This document shows positions 46,618 through 60,186 of a stretch of 64,000 nucleotides of DNA, piece by piece. The DNA is from Tetrahymena thermophila SB210 (Eukaryota; Ciliophora; Oligohymenophorea; Hymenostomatida; Tetrahymenidae). Within the stretch, counting starts at the first letter, position 1; each line of letters begins with the position of its first letter. Both the position numbers and the translations under genes were made by a program. Location of the stretch: the NCBI RefSeq assembly GCF_000189635.1, contig NW_002476157.1, forward strand, positions 806,001-870,000, in the 5' to 3' direction. The notes under the pieces are model-generated. The model did not search any database. It had not been told where the DNA came from and was given only the letters and a program-made list of their open reading frames with translations.

Positions 46618-48198
46618 TCAAATATTTTTCTTATCAACTCTAAGATGCTTTTTAGCTTTAGTTTACTTGTAAAGTATCTTAAAAGAGGAATCGTTGCTCT
46701 CATTCTTGAACTCAATAAAGGCATTGTTATTGTTATCAAAACCTTCAGACTCTTATTAATTGTTGTCATTTTAATTTGAGTTATTATTATTTTGATCATT
46801 TTCATTATTTTAACCATTTTTAGTTTCTTCTTGATTGTTCCAATTATTTTCTTGTTAGCTATTATCATTTTCATTGTTATTATTGCTGTTATTGCTTTCT
46901 TGATTAGAATCATTTTATTCTTGATTTTTGTTGTTGGTATCATTTTCTTAGTTATTGCTATTATTAACCTCTTAGTTGTTGTTGCTATTTTCATTGTTGC
47001 TATTGTCATTTTTTTCTTAGTTACTGTTATCATTTTGATTGGTATTATTTTCCTAGTTATTGCTACCAGATTCATTATTCCAATTAGAAGATTCTTCATT
47101 TTAGCTGCTTTCATTTGAACCATTTTAGCTTTAATCTTAATTCTAGTTATTCTAACTTTATTCTTGATTAGATTATTAGCCTTCAGCATTATTTTGTTGT
47201 CCTTATTCTTAACCAGATGTCAAATCCTCTTATTAGCTTGAAGAATTTTAACTTTATTATTCATTATTGCTAGTCTTATCATTACTTTCTGATGTATTTT
47301 AACTATTTTGTTAGTTTTAAGCTGACTAATTTTCCTAGTCACTTTCTTTATTGTTAAAACCTTCTTCTTAGCTCTGATTTTCTTAATTTTCAAATCCTTA
47401 CTGATTATTGTTATTATTTGCATTTTGATTTTACTCATTATTTTATCCGTTTTGATTATTTTACTAATTGTCTTAGTTGCTTTGATTTTCTTATTAGGTA
47501 TTATTAGCAGATTATTAGTTATTGGTTTATTGTTAATTGTCATTTTGTTGTTACTAATTATATTCGTCAACTGCTTAATTAACATATCCACCTAAGCTAT
47601 TATCAGCTGTATTTTGTTAATTTTACTGCTATTAGTTTTGTTAATTTCCTTATTAACCATTGTTTTATGCCTAATTCTATTATCCCTAGTTATTTTTTTA
47701 ATTAGCCTCAGCTTCAGTTTAGCTATCAGGTATTTTTTGATCAAGCTCTCCATTATGAGGCTAGTTCTTCCAGTTAATTGCATCGTCTTCGTGGTCAACT
47801 TTAGTTCCTTTTTATGAATTAAGACACAAAGATTAATCTTCGTTAAGTTCAAAGCCATCATAACAATTTCCACAAGTAATTTCATTTAAATAATATTGAC
47901 AATGGCTTATTTAACCCTTAACACAATCAGTCTTTTAAGCTGATAAGAAAAACTCTTCATTACAAACTAAACAATAGTTTGGATTTTGATCATAAATGTA
48001 GCAATTTGGTATTAATTCTTCTGCTTTTGTTTATGCAAATATTAAATTTTTGTATCTTTGTTGATGGAAACTCTTGTTTTTCAAATATCCTGAACCAATT
48101 TAACTTGAACTCATCTACCTTCTACTGGTAATAGAAGTACAGTTTGCAAAACAAATAATTCCCAACAGAAAGATCCCTAAAGAGAATTATATTTTCAT
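46618..48198 (-). CDS. Secreted Cys-rich protein with very long Asn/Gln-rich domain
   Basis: Single exon of 526 codons using TAA and TAG heavily as Gln. Signal peptide: MKIQFSLGIFLLGIICFANC. Residues about 65-130 form a Cys-rich segment (CYIYDQNPNYCLVC, CGNCYDGFELNED, CLN) like one or two growth-factor-receptor / furin-type repeats, common in Tetrahymena surface proteins. From about 165 to 490 the chain is almost only N, Q, S, E, D and G, and a basic tail (KQTKAKKHLRV) closes it. There is no GPI or second TM signal, so it is probably secreted. The low-complexity part is prion-like in composition. Its other reading frames give long hydrophobic or Lys/Ile-rich shadow frames on both strands, which are not genes. 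Confidence 0.85.
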
Positions 48199-51100
48199 TT
48201 TACAGATTATCTATTCGTTAAAATATGCTCTTATGGCAAGCTCTATTAATATTATAAGATTCTCTCTTTTTTTGATTGATAATCTCTCTTCTTGTTATTA
48301 ATTTATAAACAAATCGTTTTTTTTAATGATAATATTTTTGCTTGCAAGCAAAATTCAAAAGAAAGTAAAACCCTTAAAAACGGTTCTCTACATCTAAAAC
48401 AATTAATTAATTAGTTTAAGCTTTTTAGATATTAAAATTGAATATATATTAAAGTCTTATTCTATAAAGTTTGATATTTTTTTCTCTATAAATTAATATT
48501 TTTTTATCATTAACTTTATTTAAAAAAATTATTTTTTCAAAAAATTAAATTTAAATAGAAATTACTTTAATTTTTTTTGTAATATTAAATGATTTTGTTA
48601 TTATTCAATAATAAAAATCTTTGGTAGAATAATAATGATAATTTTGATAGAATCTTAATTATATATTTGATAGAATATTAATTATTTATTTGATAGAATC
48701 TATATTATAATTTTAATAGAATCTTAATTATAATTTTGATAGAGTCTTCAAATAATAAATTTTTATTTATAAGAGTTGTCAAATTATGAATTTTTTAAAA
48801 CATTTTATTCAGAACACTAAAAATTTGTCTATAATTAAATTAAAATCTAGTAATACTCACTAATAATTAATCAAAAGTATTTATAAAAATCTAAGTTTTT
48901 TTCATTATATATTTATTAATACTATATTTTGTATTACAAATTTGTATGTCAATCAAATATCATATATTATAAAATTATTATTATTTTAAAAATATATTAT
49001 TGGGCTTTTTAAACTTTTTAAATTAGATAAATTTATTTTGAATTAGCAAAAGAAAAAATAAACAAATTTATTTAAATCATAATTTTTACCCTGAATTAAT
49101 AAATTCAGATTTATTAATCTAAAGATATTGAAATTTAGATAATGAGCATAAGGATATAAATCTCAAGTAAACAAATTAATTTAGTCATCTGAAATGTAAT
49201 CATGCCTTCTAGAAATTATCTAAAAGTGTCTACATTGTTAGTAATCTTAAAATTTTCTGACTATTCTAATAAATAAATCAGTCCATTTTAATTTATACAC
49301 TTATTATCAATTGTAAGTTGTAAATAAACTATTATTTATTTTAGGTAATATTTAAATGGATGGCACTTCTATGTTCCATACTTTTAATCTCTATATATTT
49401 TAATTTTATCAAAAGATGTTTAATTTTCTATTTTATTAAAAAATAAAAATTGGATCATTATCTCAGTAATATATATTAAATTTATATGATATTACTTTTA
49501 AAATTGATTTTTTTTAAATATATAAATACTAACCCTTAGTAAACTAAATAAAAACAACTTTTAAAAATTAAAAGATCTTATATTTTTATTTATTTAAACA
49601 TTTTAAAAAATTAAAAAGATAGTAAAAGAAATAATTGGCATATTACTTTTTTGACAATTAATTTAATATGAAGAATTTATTAAAATTCTTAGAATTTTAA
49701 ATTACACTGTTATTAACAGAATCTGATTATCTCTGGTTTACAAATATATAAGTAAATTTATTTTTGATTTGTTTAGATTTGATATCAGAGAAATATTATT
49801 TATTTTATGCGAATAATGTCAATTTGAATATTTAAAAATTGAAAGTAGGTAAATTATGAGAATATTATAGGCTTACCATCGTTAAAAAGGGTCATTAGTT
49901 ATAATTACCAGAAATAATAATATTCTATTTAATTAATTAAGATTTATTGGTAAATTTAATCTAAAAATATGCAATGTTTACCTGAATCCAAAATTTTCTG
50001 CTATAGAATGAAATTCCACAGACATTGATATAGCTGATCTAAAAAAATTTTTTAAATATAAAAAATAGATTTTTAGATTCCTGAATCAATAAATGAAAAT
50101 TGTAAAAATAATAGAAAAAACAATGAATAATTTTTTATTTGGGATTTTCAGCTTAAATACTTTTTTTAGTTTATTACTTATTTTTAAAGTGCAAATAATC
50201 TTTTTTATGGTTGAATTTAATTTCTCTTTTATCTAATTGATATTTAGTGAAAGAATATTTTTTTGCAGCTTTTTTTGTGTAAATTGTAGCTGAACAATTT
50301 TAATTACATTTTTGATTTTTTTGCAATCTAAATTTTGAAAATCAATTAAGAAAGGATTTAATTGCGCAGATTTGTAATCACAAGCAATTTCCAAAATTTG
50401 TTAAATATCAAATCAGCTTTAAAAGGTTGATTAATATAAATCAGATTCTTCTGTGTAATCAATCTTTTCTAATTGATTTCATTAGCATTTTTCAACGAAG
50501 GAAAAAATATAAGCAATAAAATAGTAAGTTTAAATTAACTCTGTTAATAGAATTATGCTGATGCAAAATATTTTGTTAAAACTAATAAACCAGCCAAGTT
50601 CATCTAACTTAAAAAACAGTATTTTATTAGATTTAATAAACTTTTTTTAAATACTTATTGATTACGCATTTAACGTTTTGCAGTAATCAAAACATTAAGG
50701 AATGGAGTAAATAGTAATTTTAATTTTTTTTTTTTTTTCGGGGATATTTTAAACAATTTTAAGGTACATTGAAAAGGATAAAATAATATAAGATAGCACA
50801 TCCATAAATATATACTTTGCCTTTCTATTACTCTCAATTAGCTTTTTATTATTAGATAATTTAAAAATAGCTAAATATATTTAGTTAAAGGAGTAGAAAT
50901 GTATAATATATTTTTAAAATTAATAATTATAATTTTCATATCTAATTGTTCCACTAACTAACTAACTAACTATTTAAATTAGCAAAATCTAATCTAATTT
51001 AATAATCTTTGGTAAAGTTGCTGAAATTTTTGTGAAAACTCATAAAAGAAAAAAAAAAAAAATGAAAAATTAATTGGCTGAATTTTGTATTTTTTTTTAG

Positions 51101-52186
51101 AATTCCTCTTTTATATAATAAAGTAAGAATCTGATTTATTGATTTAATTAACTAATACTTTCTTTTGCTTGCTTCTTGAACATTAAAATTTGTTAGATTT
51201 TAGGATTATTAAATCTGTTGATGAGTATGGGATAATTACTTAAGTAAGCTTAGGAGAATCATAAATTTATTAATTTATCTTGTTTTATCGTAAACATATT
51301 TACATATTTACAAAATATTATCAGCTATTAATTCAACTTACTACTGCTTAATTAATATTTCAATTTCAATTGAAGGAAAGCATTTCAAGTCTAAAACACA
51401 TTTGTTGCGTATTTTAAATCTTAGTGTTAAATTTTATTTTTGAATTCTATTTTAGAATCTTTTCTTTTTTATTATTAAGACAGACAAACTATTTTAAATA
51501 ATAGTGAAATCAATCAAAATATTTAGAAATCTCTTTATTAACAAATATTATTGAATTTAAACTAAGATATAGCAAATAGAACGTTTATAGCCATAATTAT
51601 TTGTGAAAAAAGCAATATATTTATTTTATAAATTTGTTTTCTCAACACACAATAAGGAATTGAATTTTATTTTTTATTAACTTTGTTTTGAAATCTAAAT
51701 TTTATTGCTCTATTTTTATTATGAAATATGATAAAGCTAATCAAGAAATATTAAAATATTTATGAGATTATATTTTTTAAACATGGATGATTTAGATTTA
51801 ATATCTTTTTAAAAGTATTGTAATCAATTTTAAAAAGTAAATTTACATTCATAAGTAAATGCTGATTCTTGTAATGTTTCAATCTCTTGATAATTTATGA
51901 TTTTGTATTAAACTCAAACGGGTATGTAAAAAGTAAATAAATCAATTTCACAATTTTTTTGATTAGGATTATTGTGATTTTAATTGATAATTCAAAAATG
52001 GGAAAAAGGTAATCCTAAATTTTATTATTTATTATTAAATTAATAAAAAGAAAATAATAAATTTGATTAAGTTAATTACAAAAATTTAAAGAAAAGTGCT
52101 GATTCCCGCTATCAAAACATATTAAATTCCAAACAACCATTTAATAAACAAAATTTTTCTTTTCATCAATTAAAAAAATATAAAAA
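48199..52186. other. 4-kb intergenic region
   Basis: Mostly AT-rich spacer. It contains the imperfect 23-bp tandem repeat listed separately and an ACTAACTAACTAACTAAC run near 50955. Around 50280-50520 on the minus strand two overlapping frames stay open and base composition rises a little; this may be a decayed gene piece (see findings). No confident gene. Confidence 0.45.
48641..48750. repeat. Imperfect tandem repeat, about 23-bp unit, five copies
   Basis: TTTGATAGAATCTTAATTA and close variants recur at about 48643, 48665, 48689, 48712 and 48735 (the fourth has TTTAATAGAAT, the fifth GAGTC). Non-coding. Confidence 0.7.
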
Positions 52187-53866
52187 ATGAGTACAGTAAC
52201 TAAGACTAACGATTCTGACATTATTGCTCATCCTCAGTCTCCGATTTTGAAAGAATATAATCTAAAGTTGTCTCATAGGAGTGTTAGTTGTTCTAACACA
52301 GTTTAAATATTACCTGAAGATGCAAATTGGAATTCAGCTTGCTTTAGTAATTCCAGCTAGAGCAGTCATTCTATTTTAAATAATCAACTTTCTTGTGAAA
52401 ACTTTCGTAATGTTGAGTATGATATCTGCCCTATATTGCCCAGCTAAAATGGAAATAATTAATAGTCTGATATAACTTTTAAATTGCAGCTTAGCAATCT
52501 GTTTATGTACGTTAACGAATAAACCTTTGAAAACTCTTTACACATTTCCAAAGCTAGTAGTCACCATTCATCTTTTTTGATTGATGAATAACCAAAATTT
52601 AAATTGGAAGAAGAGGAAAATGAAAAAACAATAAGAGAAACAAATAATGATTTATTTTTATCATAGCCAGGACTAAAATGCACTTAAGTGAGAAAGTACT
52701 AAAAAAATGATATTATTTAAATAAGTTTTGTTCAAGATGCATAACTATAAGCAAACAAATAGATTTTTGAGCTTTAAATGTAAGAAAGCTTCGCATAACC
52801 ACAAAAAGATTAACAAATGAATCATTATTAGAAATTATCAGATAGTATGAATAAAATCAACTAACCATCTGAAAATCAGTTTGAATCGTCACACTTACTA
52901 TAGAGTAGTTCTAAGAATTACATATAAACCAAAAATTTTGATGATTAATAAAGTAGTAACCAATTCACTAAAAGATTCGGAATTAAATTTGAAAATTTAT
53001 TCCCACATTAAGAAATTTCTAGTTTAAAGCAAAAAAATTTCAGCAACCCCTAAATTAATTTAAAAAACATTAGTGAAATAGAAAGCTGGGTTAAGCTTAG
53101 AATTGTAAATCAAGTAGATTTATAGAATTATAATAAGAAGTAAATCCGTAGGGGAGGTTCTAATTACTACATATTTACTTTTGATTAGAAATTGCAAAGG
53201 TATTTCCTTGCCAGACAAGTCTTAGATTAATAATTTGTGGATTTAATTCATTCAAATTTTGATGAAATTACCTATTCATATTTACATTCAGAATCAATCA
53301 CATCAGGGATATCTCCAAAAATTAAACAATACATGCAAATTGCTGTTGACAAAATTTTAGATATGAGCCAAAAAAAGTGTACTGGTTAAACATATGAGAT
53401 TCTCTAGTCACAATTTAATGAACAAGTATAGACTTTCTAATTAAATGAATTTTTACCAGTTTCTTAAAATGAGCGCTCAATCTTCATGAATGAAAACATG
53501 CATTTTTTTAATCCTTTATTCATGGCCAATATTTATTGTGAAAAATCTAACGAAATAATTAAAAAACAAATAATTCCCTATCATATAGTACTTGAATAAT
53601 CATATTTTATATCAACTGAACCTAAGCAGAATGGTGACCATAAAAAAACAAATAAATCGTCTTCTATAATAAAACTATATTCTAATTCAATCAAAAAAAA
53701 TGTCTCTTATCGCTAATATATTAACCACTAATACCTTGAGTAATCTATAGCATTTTAAGAAAAATTTTACCAAATCAAAACCATATGGAAGCGTAGAGGT
53801 AAGAACTAAAAAAGAAAGAGTAAATATCATTCAGATGAAGAGTTTTCAAGTTTTGACACAAATTGA
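52187..53866 (+). CDS. Hypothetical protein, single exon, 559 aa
   Basis: An uninterrupted frame from ATG 52187 (after an A-rich leader) to TGA 53864-53866. Codon choice (frequent TAA/TAG for Gln, mixed third positions, more G/C than the spacers) shows real coding. The N-terminal 290 residues are Ser/Asn/Gln-rich and probably disordered. The part from about 295 to 520 is better ordered, with hydrophobic blocks such as YYIFTFDQKLQRYFLARQVL and FVDLIHSNFDEITYSYLHSE. The tail is basic (KTIWKRRGKNQKRKSK), a possible nuclear localisation signal. No signal peptide or TM helix. No family recognised; a nuclear regulatory protein is only a guess. Confidence 0.75.
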
Positions 53867-56337
53867 AATAAATAATTTAACAACAACTTATTTTCCACAA
53901 TGATACAACTTTTATCCTCATAATTATACATTAAGAACCTGAAAAATTAATCAATCGAAAATTATATATCAAATATAGCCAAAATTTTCATAAAATTCTA
54001 TTTTAATTCAATAAATTAACTAGCAAGAATAAATAAAAAAAAACAAACAAACTAATAAACCCACCAGCAAACAAGCAAATAAATAAATAAATAAAAAAGG
54101 AAAAATAGTAAAATAAGATTGAAAATATTTAAAAAGTGTCTTACTTTTTAAAAAATTTAGGTTTAATTCTAATTAAATATAAATATATAAATTCTCCTCT
54201 ACTTAATCTCTTCTACTTACCATTATAAAACAAAAACAAGTAAATAAATGAGAATTAATAATCAAATTTATGTACTCTTTGTTTCCTTAATCTATCTCTT
54301 AAATTATAATAAATATAAAAAAATGACTACTCTATAAAAATTATAACTAAATATAATTATTGTATTCTATTACATACCTTAGTTTTACTAAATCGAATTT
54401 TTGTTTCAAAAGGTTTCAAAATTTTACTTTTTTAAATTTTCTTCTATACCTATCTTTGGTCTTTTTTTGAATCCCCTACTCCTATAGTGCATTTAACTCC
54501 TTTTACAATAACATGGTAATTTTTTAATCTCATATAATAATTCATGCCCTTTTCTATTTCATATTTTAGTTTTATAAATGAAATAAGTGTTGAACTTAAT
54601 ATTTATTTCCCTTTATCTTTATCTTTAACAATAACTCTAATCAAAATAGGTTGATTGATTGATTGATTGATTGATTGACTGACTGATAAATAAATTAATT
54701 TATCATCTTTGATTTGTTTTTGATTTAGTGTATTAATAATTTTTTTACTTACATGAAGGATAATATATTCTGACAATAATGAATATATATACTGTTTTAT
54801 ATATAATTTATACACTAATCATAATTTAGATATCTTTTAGATGCTGTGTAAATTAAATTAATAAATAAAATAATCAAACATGAGAAATTGATCATATCAT
54901 TTAAACAAAATAGAAATTCTTTAAATCTAATGATTTCAATAAATCCTATTCAAATTACTCATCAAAAAATTAATTTTATTATTTATTCCTTTATATATAT
55001 TTTAAAATAACTACTAAATATCTAGTGATTTTACTTAAGAAAAGTGTAATAAAATTCTTTTATAATTTTTTTTTGAAATTTATTTCAATTTAAGCTTACA
55101 TTTTTAGAATTGTTAATAGTTTTTATATTATTTTATAATTCTAATTTACATTGATAATTGTCATAATTATTCAGAATTCACCGAAATTTACACAGACCGC
55201 TATTTTAATATGCTTTTAAATATAAATAATTCCATTCTAATTATCATTTAAATATCGTAACATCTAATCGAATTCATTAGCAATTATTCAAAATTAATAA
55301 CCAAACAAAAAAAATAATAACTAATTTTCTCATTATTTTTGGGTGGTTTTAAAATGGATATAAACTAATATTCTTGTTTTTATGATTTTTGTTTTAAATT
55401 ATTACAAAAATTTTAAGTTTTTTCATTATTTTTATAAACACCAATCAGGTAATTAAGCATTTTGTCTATTTTTCTTATTAAAGATATTTTTAAAGCATTT
55501 TTTTTTTTCATTTATGCATGCAAATTTTAGTGATTAAATTGTACTCATATATGTTTAAAAGAATTAAAATCATAAACTAAATTTATAAAAATTCAATAAA
55601 GCATATTATTTTTTCTATTCTAGATCAATAATTGCTTTTATTTATATTGTTAGAAATATTTTCTTTTGGAATTATTATCATTTAGTTTTTTCTTCACTGT
55701 GGCGAGGGAAATAAAAATTCAATTGAAATCACCACATTTATTTTTTTAAGAAACTTTATCATTCAAAAACTATTTTTAGAATATTGATTTGTATGCTTTC
55801 TACTAACTAATAATCAGAAATTCAGAATTAATCAATAATATAATTATAAAAAATATCAAAATAAAATTTCTATTCGAAACTATAGATTGAAAATTAAATA
55901 CATACTTTAATTCCTTGTTAAGAAAACCAACCCGTATCCCAAAATACACTTAAAATCTTAAACAAATTCAAATAAATTTTTATAGATACACCCATAATAA
56001 GAATTTTAGATTCAAAAAATTTTATGTTACATTTTGTATAAATTCATCTTAAAAAGAATTTAATTATAAAACATTTCTTAAGTAGTTGGTAGCATAATAA
56101 AAAATTAAATTACTAATTTTTAAATGACTTAAATTTACTAAAAGGCAATAATAAATAATAAATAAAAATTTAAAAGTTAGAGAATAGGTATTGAATTACA
56201 AATGTGAAATAAAAGTAAAAAGAATGTTTAAGCAATTTAAACATTAGTGTTAATTACAATATTATAGTTAGATAAATATACTGAAATTCAATTTTGTTGC
56301 ATAAGCAATTTATAATTATCCTTAACCATTCTAAGTA
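53867..56337. other. Intergenic region with microsatellites
   Basis: Spacer between a plus-strand and a minus-strand gene (3' flanks of both). Low-complexity runs: CAAACAAA...AATAAATAAATAAATA near 54040-54095 and GATTGATTGATTGATTGA near 54650-54685. From about 55975 it belongs to the duplicated block shared with 59100 onward. Confidence 0.6.
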
Positions 56338-58146
56338 TCAATAGTTATAAAGCTAATATTAATTGTCTCCTTTATTAAAATAATTGAATATACTTTTCTA
56401 TTAGCAAATCTTTTAAATATATTAAATTGCTTGCTTTCTCCATTTAAAATTAATATTTTTTTATTTTATCAAAAATTTAATAGTAAAATATTTTTCGATT
56501 TTTGAAAATTTATCAATCTGAACTTTTTGGCAATCATTCAAAATTTATTCTTATATGTTTAGTTAATTTAAAAATTATTGAATCTATTGCTTCCTATTTT
56601 ATGATAAAGTATAGTCTTAATTTAACAAATCTTGATCGAAGATAACAAAACTTTAAGTAGGTTAAAAACAAAATTTATCATCCATTTTCCAAGCATTAAT
56701 TTCTTATTCAAATTTTACTAGCATTTAAACTTTTTTTTTGTTAAGAGAAAAGCCTATATTATTTAGGTTTTCTTATAAACTTTTCAATTAAACCTCTATT
56801 TATTCTATAAGCGTATATTTATCAGTGTCTTCATTTAATTGTATTTATATAAAAAAATCGTCTAAATAATTTGAAAACTTCAAATTATGAAATTATTTGT
56901 CTTATTATTAGCTAAAGGTCTATTTCACTATGTATTATATTATATTACTTATGTATGGTAGAATAAAATTATGATAAACCTCTCCTATAAGTATACCTTT
57001 TCTTAGAGTTAACTCCTCTTCTTTCTTAGTAACTGGATCTACATAGTATATTTTTCTTTGTCTAAGATAATTAGCTAATTCAGGAAGATTAATCACTTTT
57101 TCTACTAGGTCATAATCAACATTTAAACAAAAATCTTTTAAGTCAAGATAGATATAAAAACTTCTTAAAAGTGGTTTTTTAAGTTCTTACTTAACTTTGT
57201 TTAAAATAGTAGAATTAAATTTCATTTAAATTTCATTTTTGTAAAAAATAGTCTCCAAAAATTCACACGACTAAGACTTAACAGCCAATCTGTGCTTATT
57301 CTTTTTCAGTCTCATTTCTACCGTACATTTTTAATTGAATTTTTCTTTGGTTAATTGAGGAGTTTTTTAATTTTTACTAAAAAATAATTTGAGCGATTCA
57401 AGGCTATTAATATATGTTTAATCTATTTGTAAATTATTAATACTGTCATCTAAGTATTATTGAACTCTCTGCACAGTCCAAACATCCTCTTTCTCTAAGT
57501 TAAAGCATTCATTAAAGATGGTATTTTCAGATATGATATTAAAATCTAATAGCTCAGTCCATTGCTCAAACTTCTCAACTTCTTCTTCTGTTATTTCTTC
57601 TGATTTCTACTACAAAATTAGCTCTTCCATTTTTGTTACATTTACTGGTGAGTAACAGACATTTGTGAGACTACTATGGAAGATATAATAATTGGCTAAA
57701 TATTAAGAATAAGCTTTAATAGAATCATCCTGTTTATTCAATGTTCTGAGAGAATTTGACAGCACCATATAGTTATGCTTTTAAATGAATTTTAGAACAT
57801 CCTTTTTGCCATATTAGTAAAAAAACCTAATAAATCCTTCATCAATTTTTTAAAATTTGAGGAACTGGAATATCAGAATAGCAGCAATCTCATCTTTTAA
57901 TTAGAAATATTTGCATATATTGTAAAGATCATTGAGACTAACAATTTTGGCGTAAGATCCATTTTCTTCAATTTAAATATCCTCACAGTAATTGGTCTCA
58001 TCATTATTTTCTAAATTATCTTCATAAATATTAGGAATTTAGAAGTAGTATTTGCCATTTATTTTTATCAAATTCCTCTTATTTGAATTTTTTTTTGTGG
58101 AAAGAATGAGATCAACATTGTAATTGTTATAATTTTTATAACTCAT
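56338..58146 (-). CDS. Hypothetical protein, single exon, 602 aa (parent of the truncated copy at 59461)
   Basis: One frame from ATG 58146 to TGA 56340-56338. It starts MSYKNYNNYNVDLILSTKKN; the acidic block YCEDIQIEENGSYAKIVSL and the block LYNICKYFQLKDEIAAILIF follow. The rest is rich in Lys, Gln, Asn and Leu with heptad-like stretches (KSEEITEEEVEKFEQW, VQLKSLQENLNNIGFSLNKK). No signal peptide, TM segment or known domain is seen. Its intact frame, set against a neighbouring decayed copy, indicates that it is under selection. Function unknown. Confidence 0.75.
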
Positions 58147-59460
58147 TTTCTTTATCTTTATTTCTTATTAATAGTTTTTTAATTGATTAATTAATTAATT
58201 ATAACACTGATTTTATTTGTTTTTAGATCAAATTTAACACAATTTTTTATTTTCTCAAAATATAGTAAAAATATTTTTTATTCGTATTTCAATTTTTTTA
58301 TGATAAGGTTATTTAAAGAAATAAAAGTATTTTATCTAGAAAAAATATGATCTATTTACTTAATTAAGAAGAACCTTTCTAGTCTAAAAATAAAAGTATT
58401 TTAAAACTCAAATATCTTAGTCAAGATATTTATCTAATTAATTAACATATTAAAGCGTCTTAAAGTAAATTATCGAAATTTGTCTAGATGATATTGAAAT
58501 TCGTTTAAGATAATATTTCAACTTTAAAAAATATATTAAAAATAGTTATTAAGCAAATATTCAGGTATTTCAATTTGATCAAAATAAAAAAAAAAGAGCT
58601 ATAAAATATTTTGAATGTGAATTTAAAAACTAAATATATCTAAAATTTACTAAATGTTTTTGCCATAAAACTGAATAATTAATTGTAATTTAAAAGTTAA
58701 AAAAATGTAAGCTAATTTAATTAAAGCATCTATCAATAAGAACAAAATTTTCATTTATTCCCAAATAAAAGATTCAAATAAAAATATAGATTGGAATAAA
58801 TATTAAAAAAGATGAGTAAAAATAAAATAAAATTTTGATTTATTTTTCCAATATTAATACTCTAAATCTTAATCAAACAAAAGTATTTCCTTATAAAATC
58901 TTAATCAAAGAATTAAATTAAATTATCTATCAATTTAAATAGATTTTAATTTATTTTTTACCTATTTAAAACAAAAAAAGAGTAAAATAATCGCAATAAA
59001 AATAAGTTAAAACATTTAATGGAGAGAAATTAAATATTTTCCATGATGCCTCAATCAAAAACAAGAGAGAATATGGATGTATAAGACATTTTGTCCTTGT
59101 CAAGTAAATTTTTATAGTAGCTTGCATCCATAATAAAAATTTAGATTTAAAAAGTTTTATGTTACATTCTGCATGCACAATTTTATCTTAAAAAAGAATT
59201 GATTATAAAACATTTATTGAGTAATAAGAAGCATAATAAAAAGTAAAATTATTAATTTTAATATGACTTAAACTTACCAAAATGCAATAATAGATAATAA
59301 ATAAAATTTTTAAATTAAGAACAAAAGCATTGAATAAAAATGTGTAATAAAAGTAAAAATGGCGTTAATTACAAAATTGTATTAAGATATTTACAAAGAA
59401 ATTCAATTTTATAATTTTGTTGCATAAGCAATTTATAATTATCCTTAACCATTCTAAGTG
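58147..59460. other. Spacer between the intact gene and its relic
   Basis: Contains the promoter of the 602-aa gene (58147-58510, also present upstream of the relic) and the duplicated 3' flank (from about 59100). The piece between (58510-59100) is unique AT-rich DNA. No further frame seen. Confidence 0.6.
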
Positions 59461-60186
59461 TCAATAGTTATAGGGCTTACTTTTATTAAAATAATTGAAT
59501 ATACTTTTTTATTAGCAAACTTTTTCAATGTATTCAATCGCTTTCTTTCTCCATTAAGAATTAATATTTTTTTATTTTAACAAAAATTTAATAGTAAAAT
59601 ATTTTTCGATTTTTGAAAGTTTATCAATCTGATCTTTTTTATAATCACTCAAATTGTTACCAAGTGTGCTTAGTTAATTTAAAAATTATTGAATTTATTG
59701 CTACCTATTTTATTATACAATATTGCTTTATTTTAACTAATTTTGATTGTTGATAATAAAATTTTAAAAAGGTAAAAAAAAAAAATTTATGATTCATGAC
59801 AGCACCATATGATTATGTTTTTAAATGAATTTTAGAACATCCTTTTTATCAGATTACTCAAAAAATAAAATAAGTATTTCATCAATTTTTTAAAATTTGA
59901 GGAACTGGAATATCAGAACAGCTGCAACTTCATCCTTTAATTAGAAGTATTTGCAAATATTGTAAAGATCATTGAGACTAACAATTTTAGCGTAAGACCC
60001 ATTTTCTTCAATTTAAATATCCTCGCAATAATTGGCTTCATCATTATTTTCTAAATTATCTTCATAAATATTACGAATTTGGAAGTAGTATTTGCCATTT
60101 ATTTTTATCAAATTCCTCTTATTTGTATTTTTTTCTGTGGAAAGAATGAGATCAACATTGTAATCGCTATAATTTATCTAATTCAT
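59461..60186 (-). pseudogene. Internally deleted, decayed copy of the 602-aa gene
   Basis: The 5' part (60186-59794) is an open frame of 130 codons nearly identical to the start of the gene at 58146: YNVDLILST, YCEDIQIEENGSYAKIVSL and DLYNICKYFQLKDE are retained. It ends at TGA just after VLS, at the junction of a deletion of about 1,071 bp. Downstream, 59793-59461 matches the last third of the parent gene, down to the sequence of its TGA (TCAATAGTTATA at 59461), but with substitutions and indels. The short frame could still be expressed as a truncated protein, but lack of the central and C-terminal parts makes a relic the better reading. Confidence 0.8.

Noticed and set aside
46792-47118. 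Long hydrophobic plus-strand frame (Ile/Val/Phe-rich) that could be read as a multi-TM protein
   Set aside because: It is the complement of the Asn/Gln codon tracts of the secreted protein on the minus strand; AAT/AAC repeats read backwards give ATT/GTT. The same holds for the Lys/Ile-rich frames at 46584-47885.
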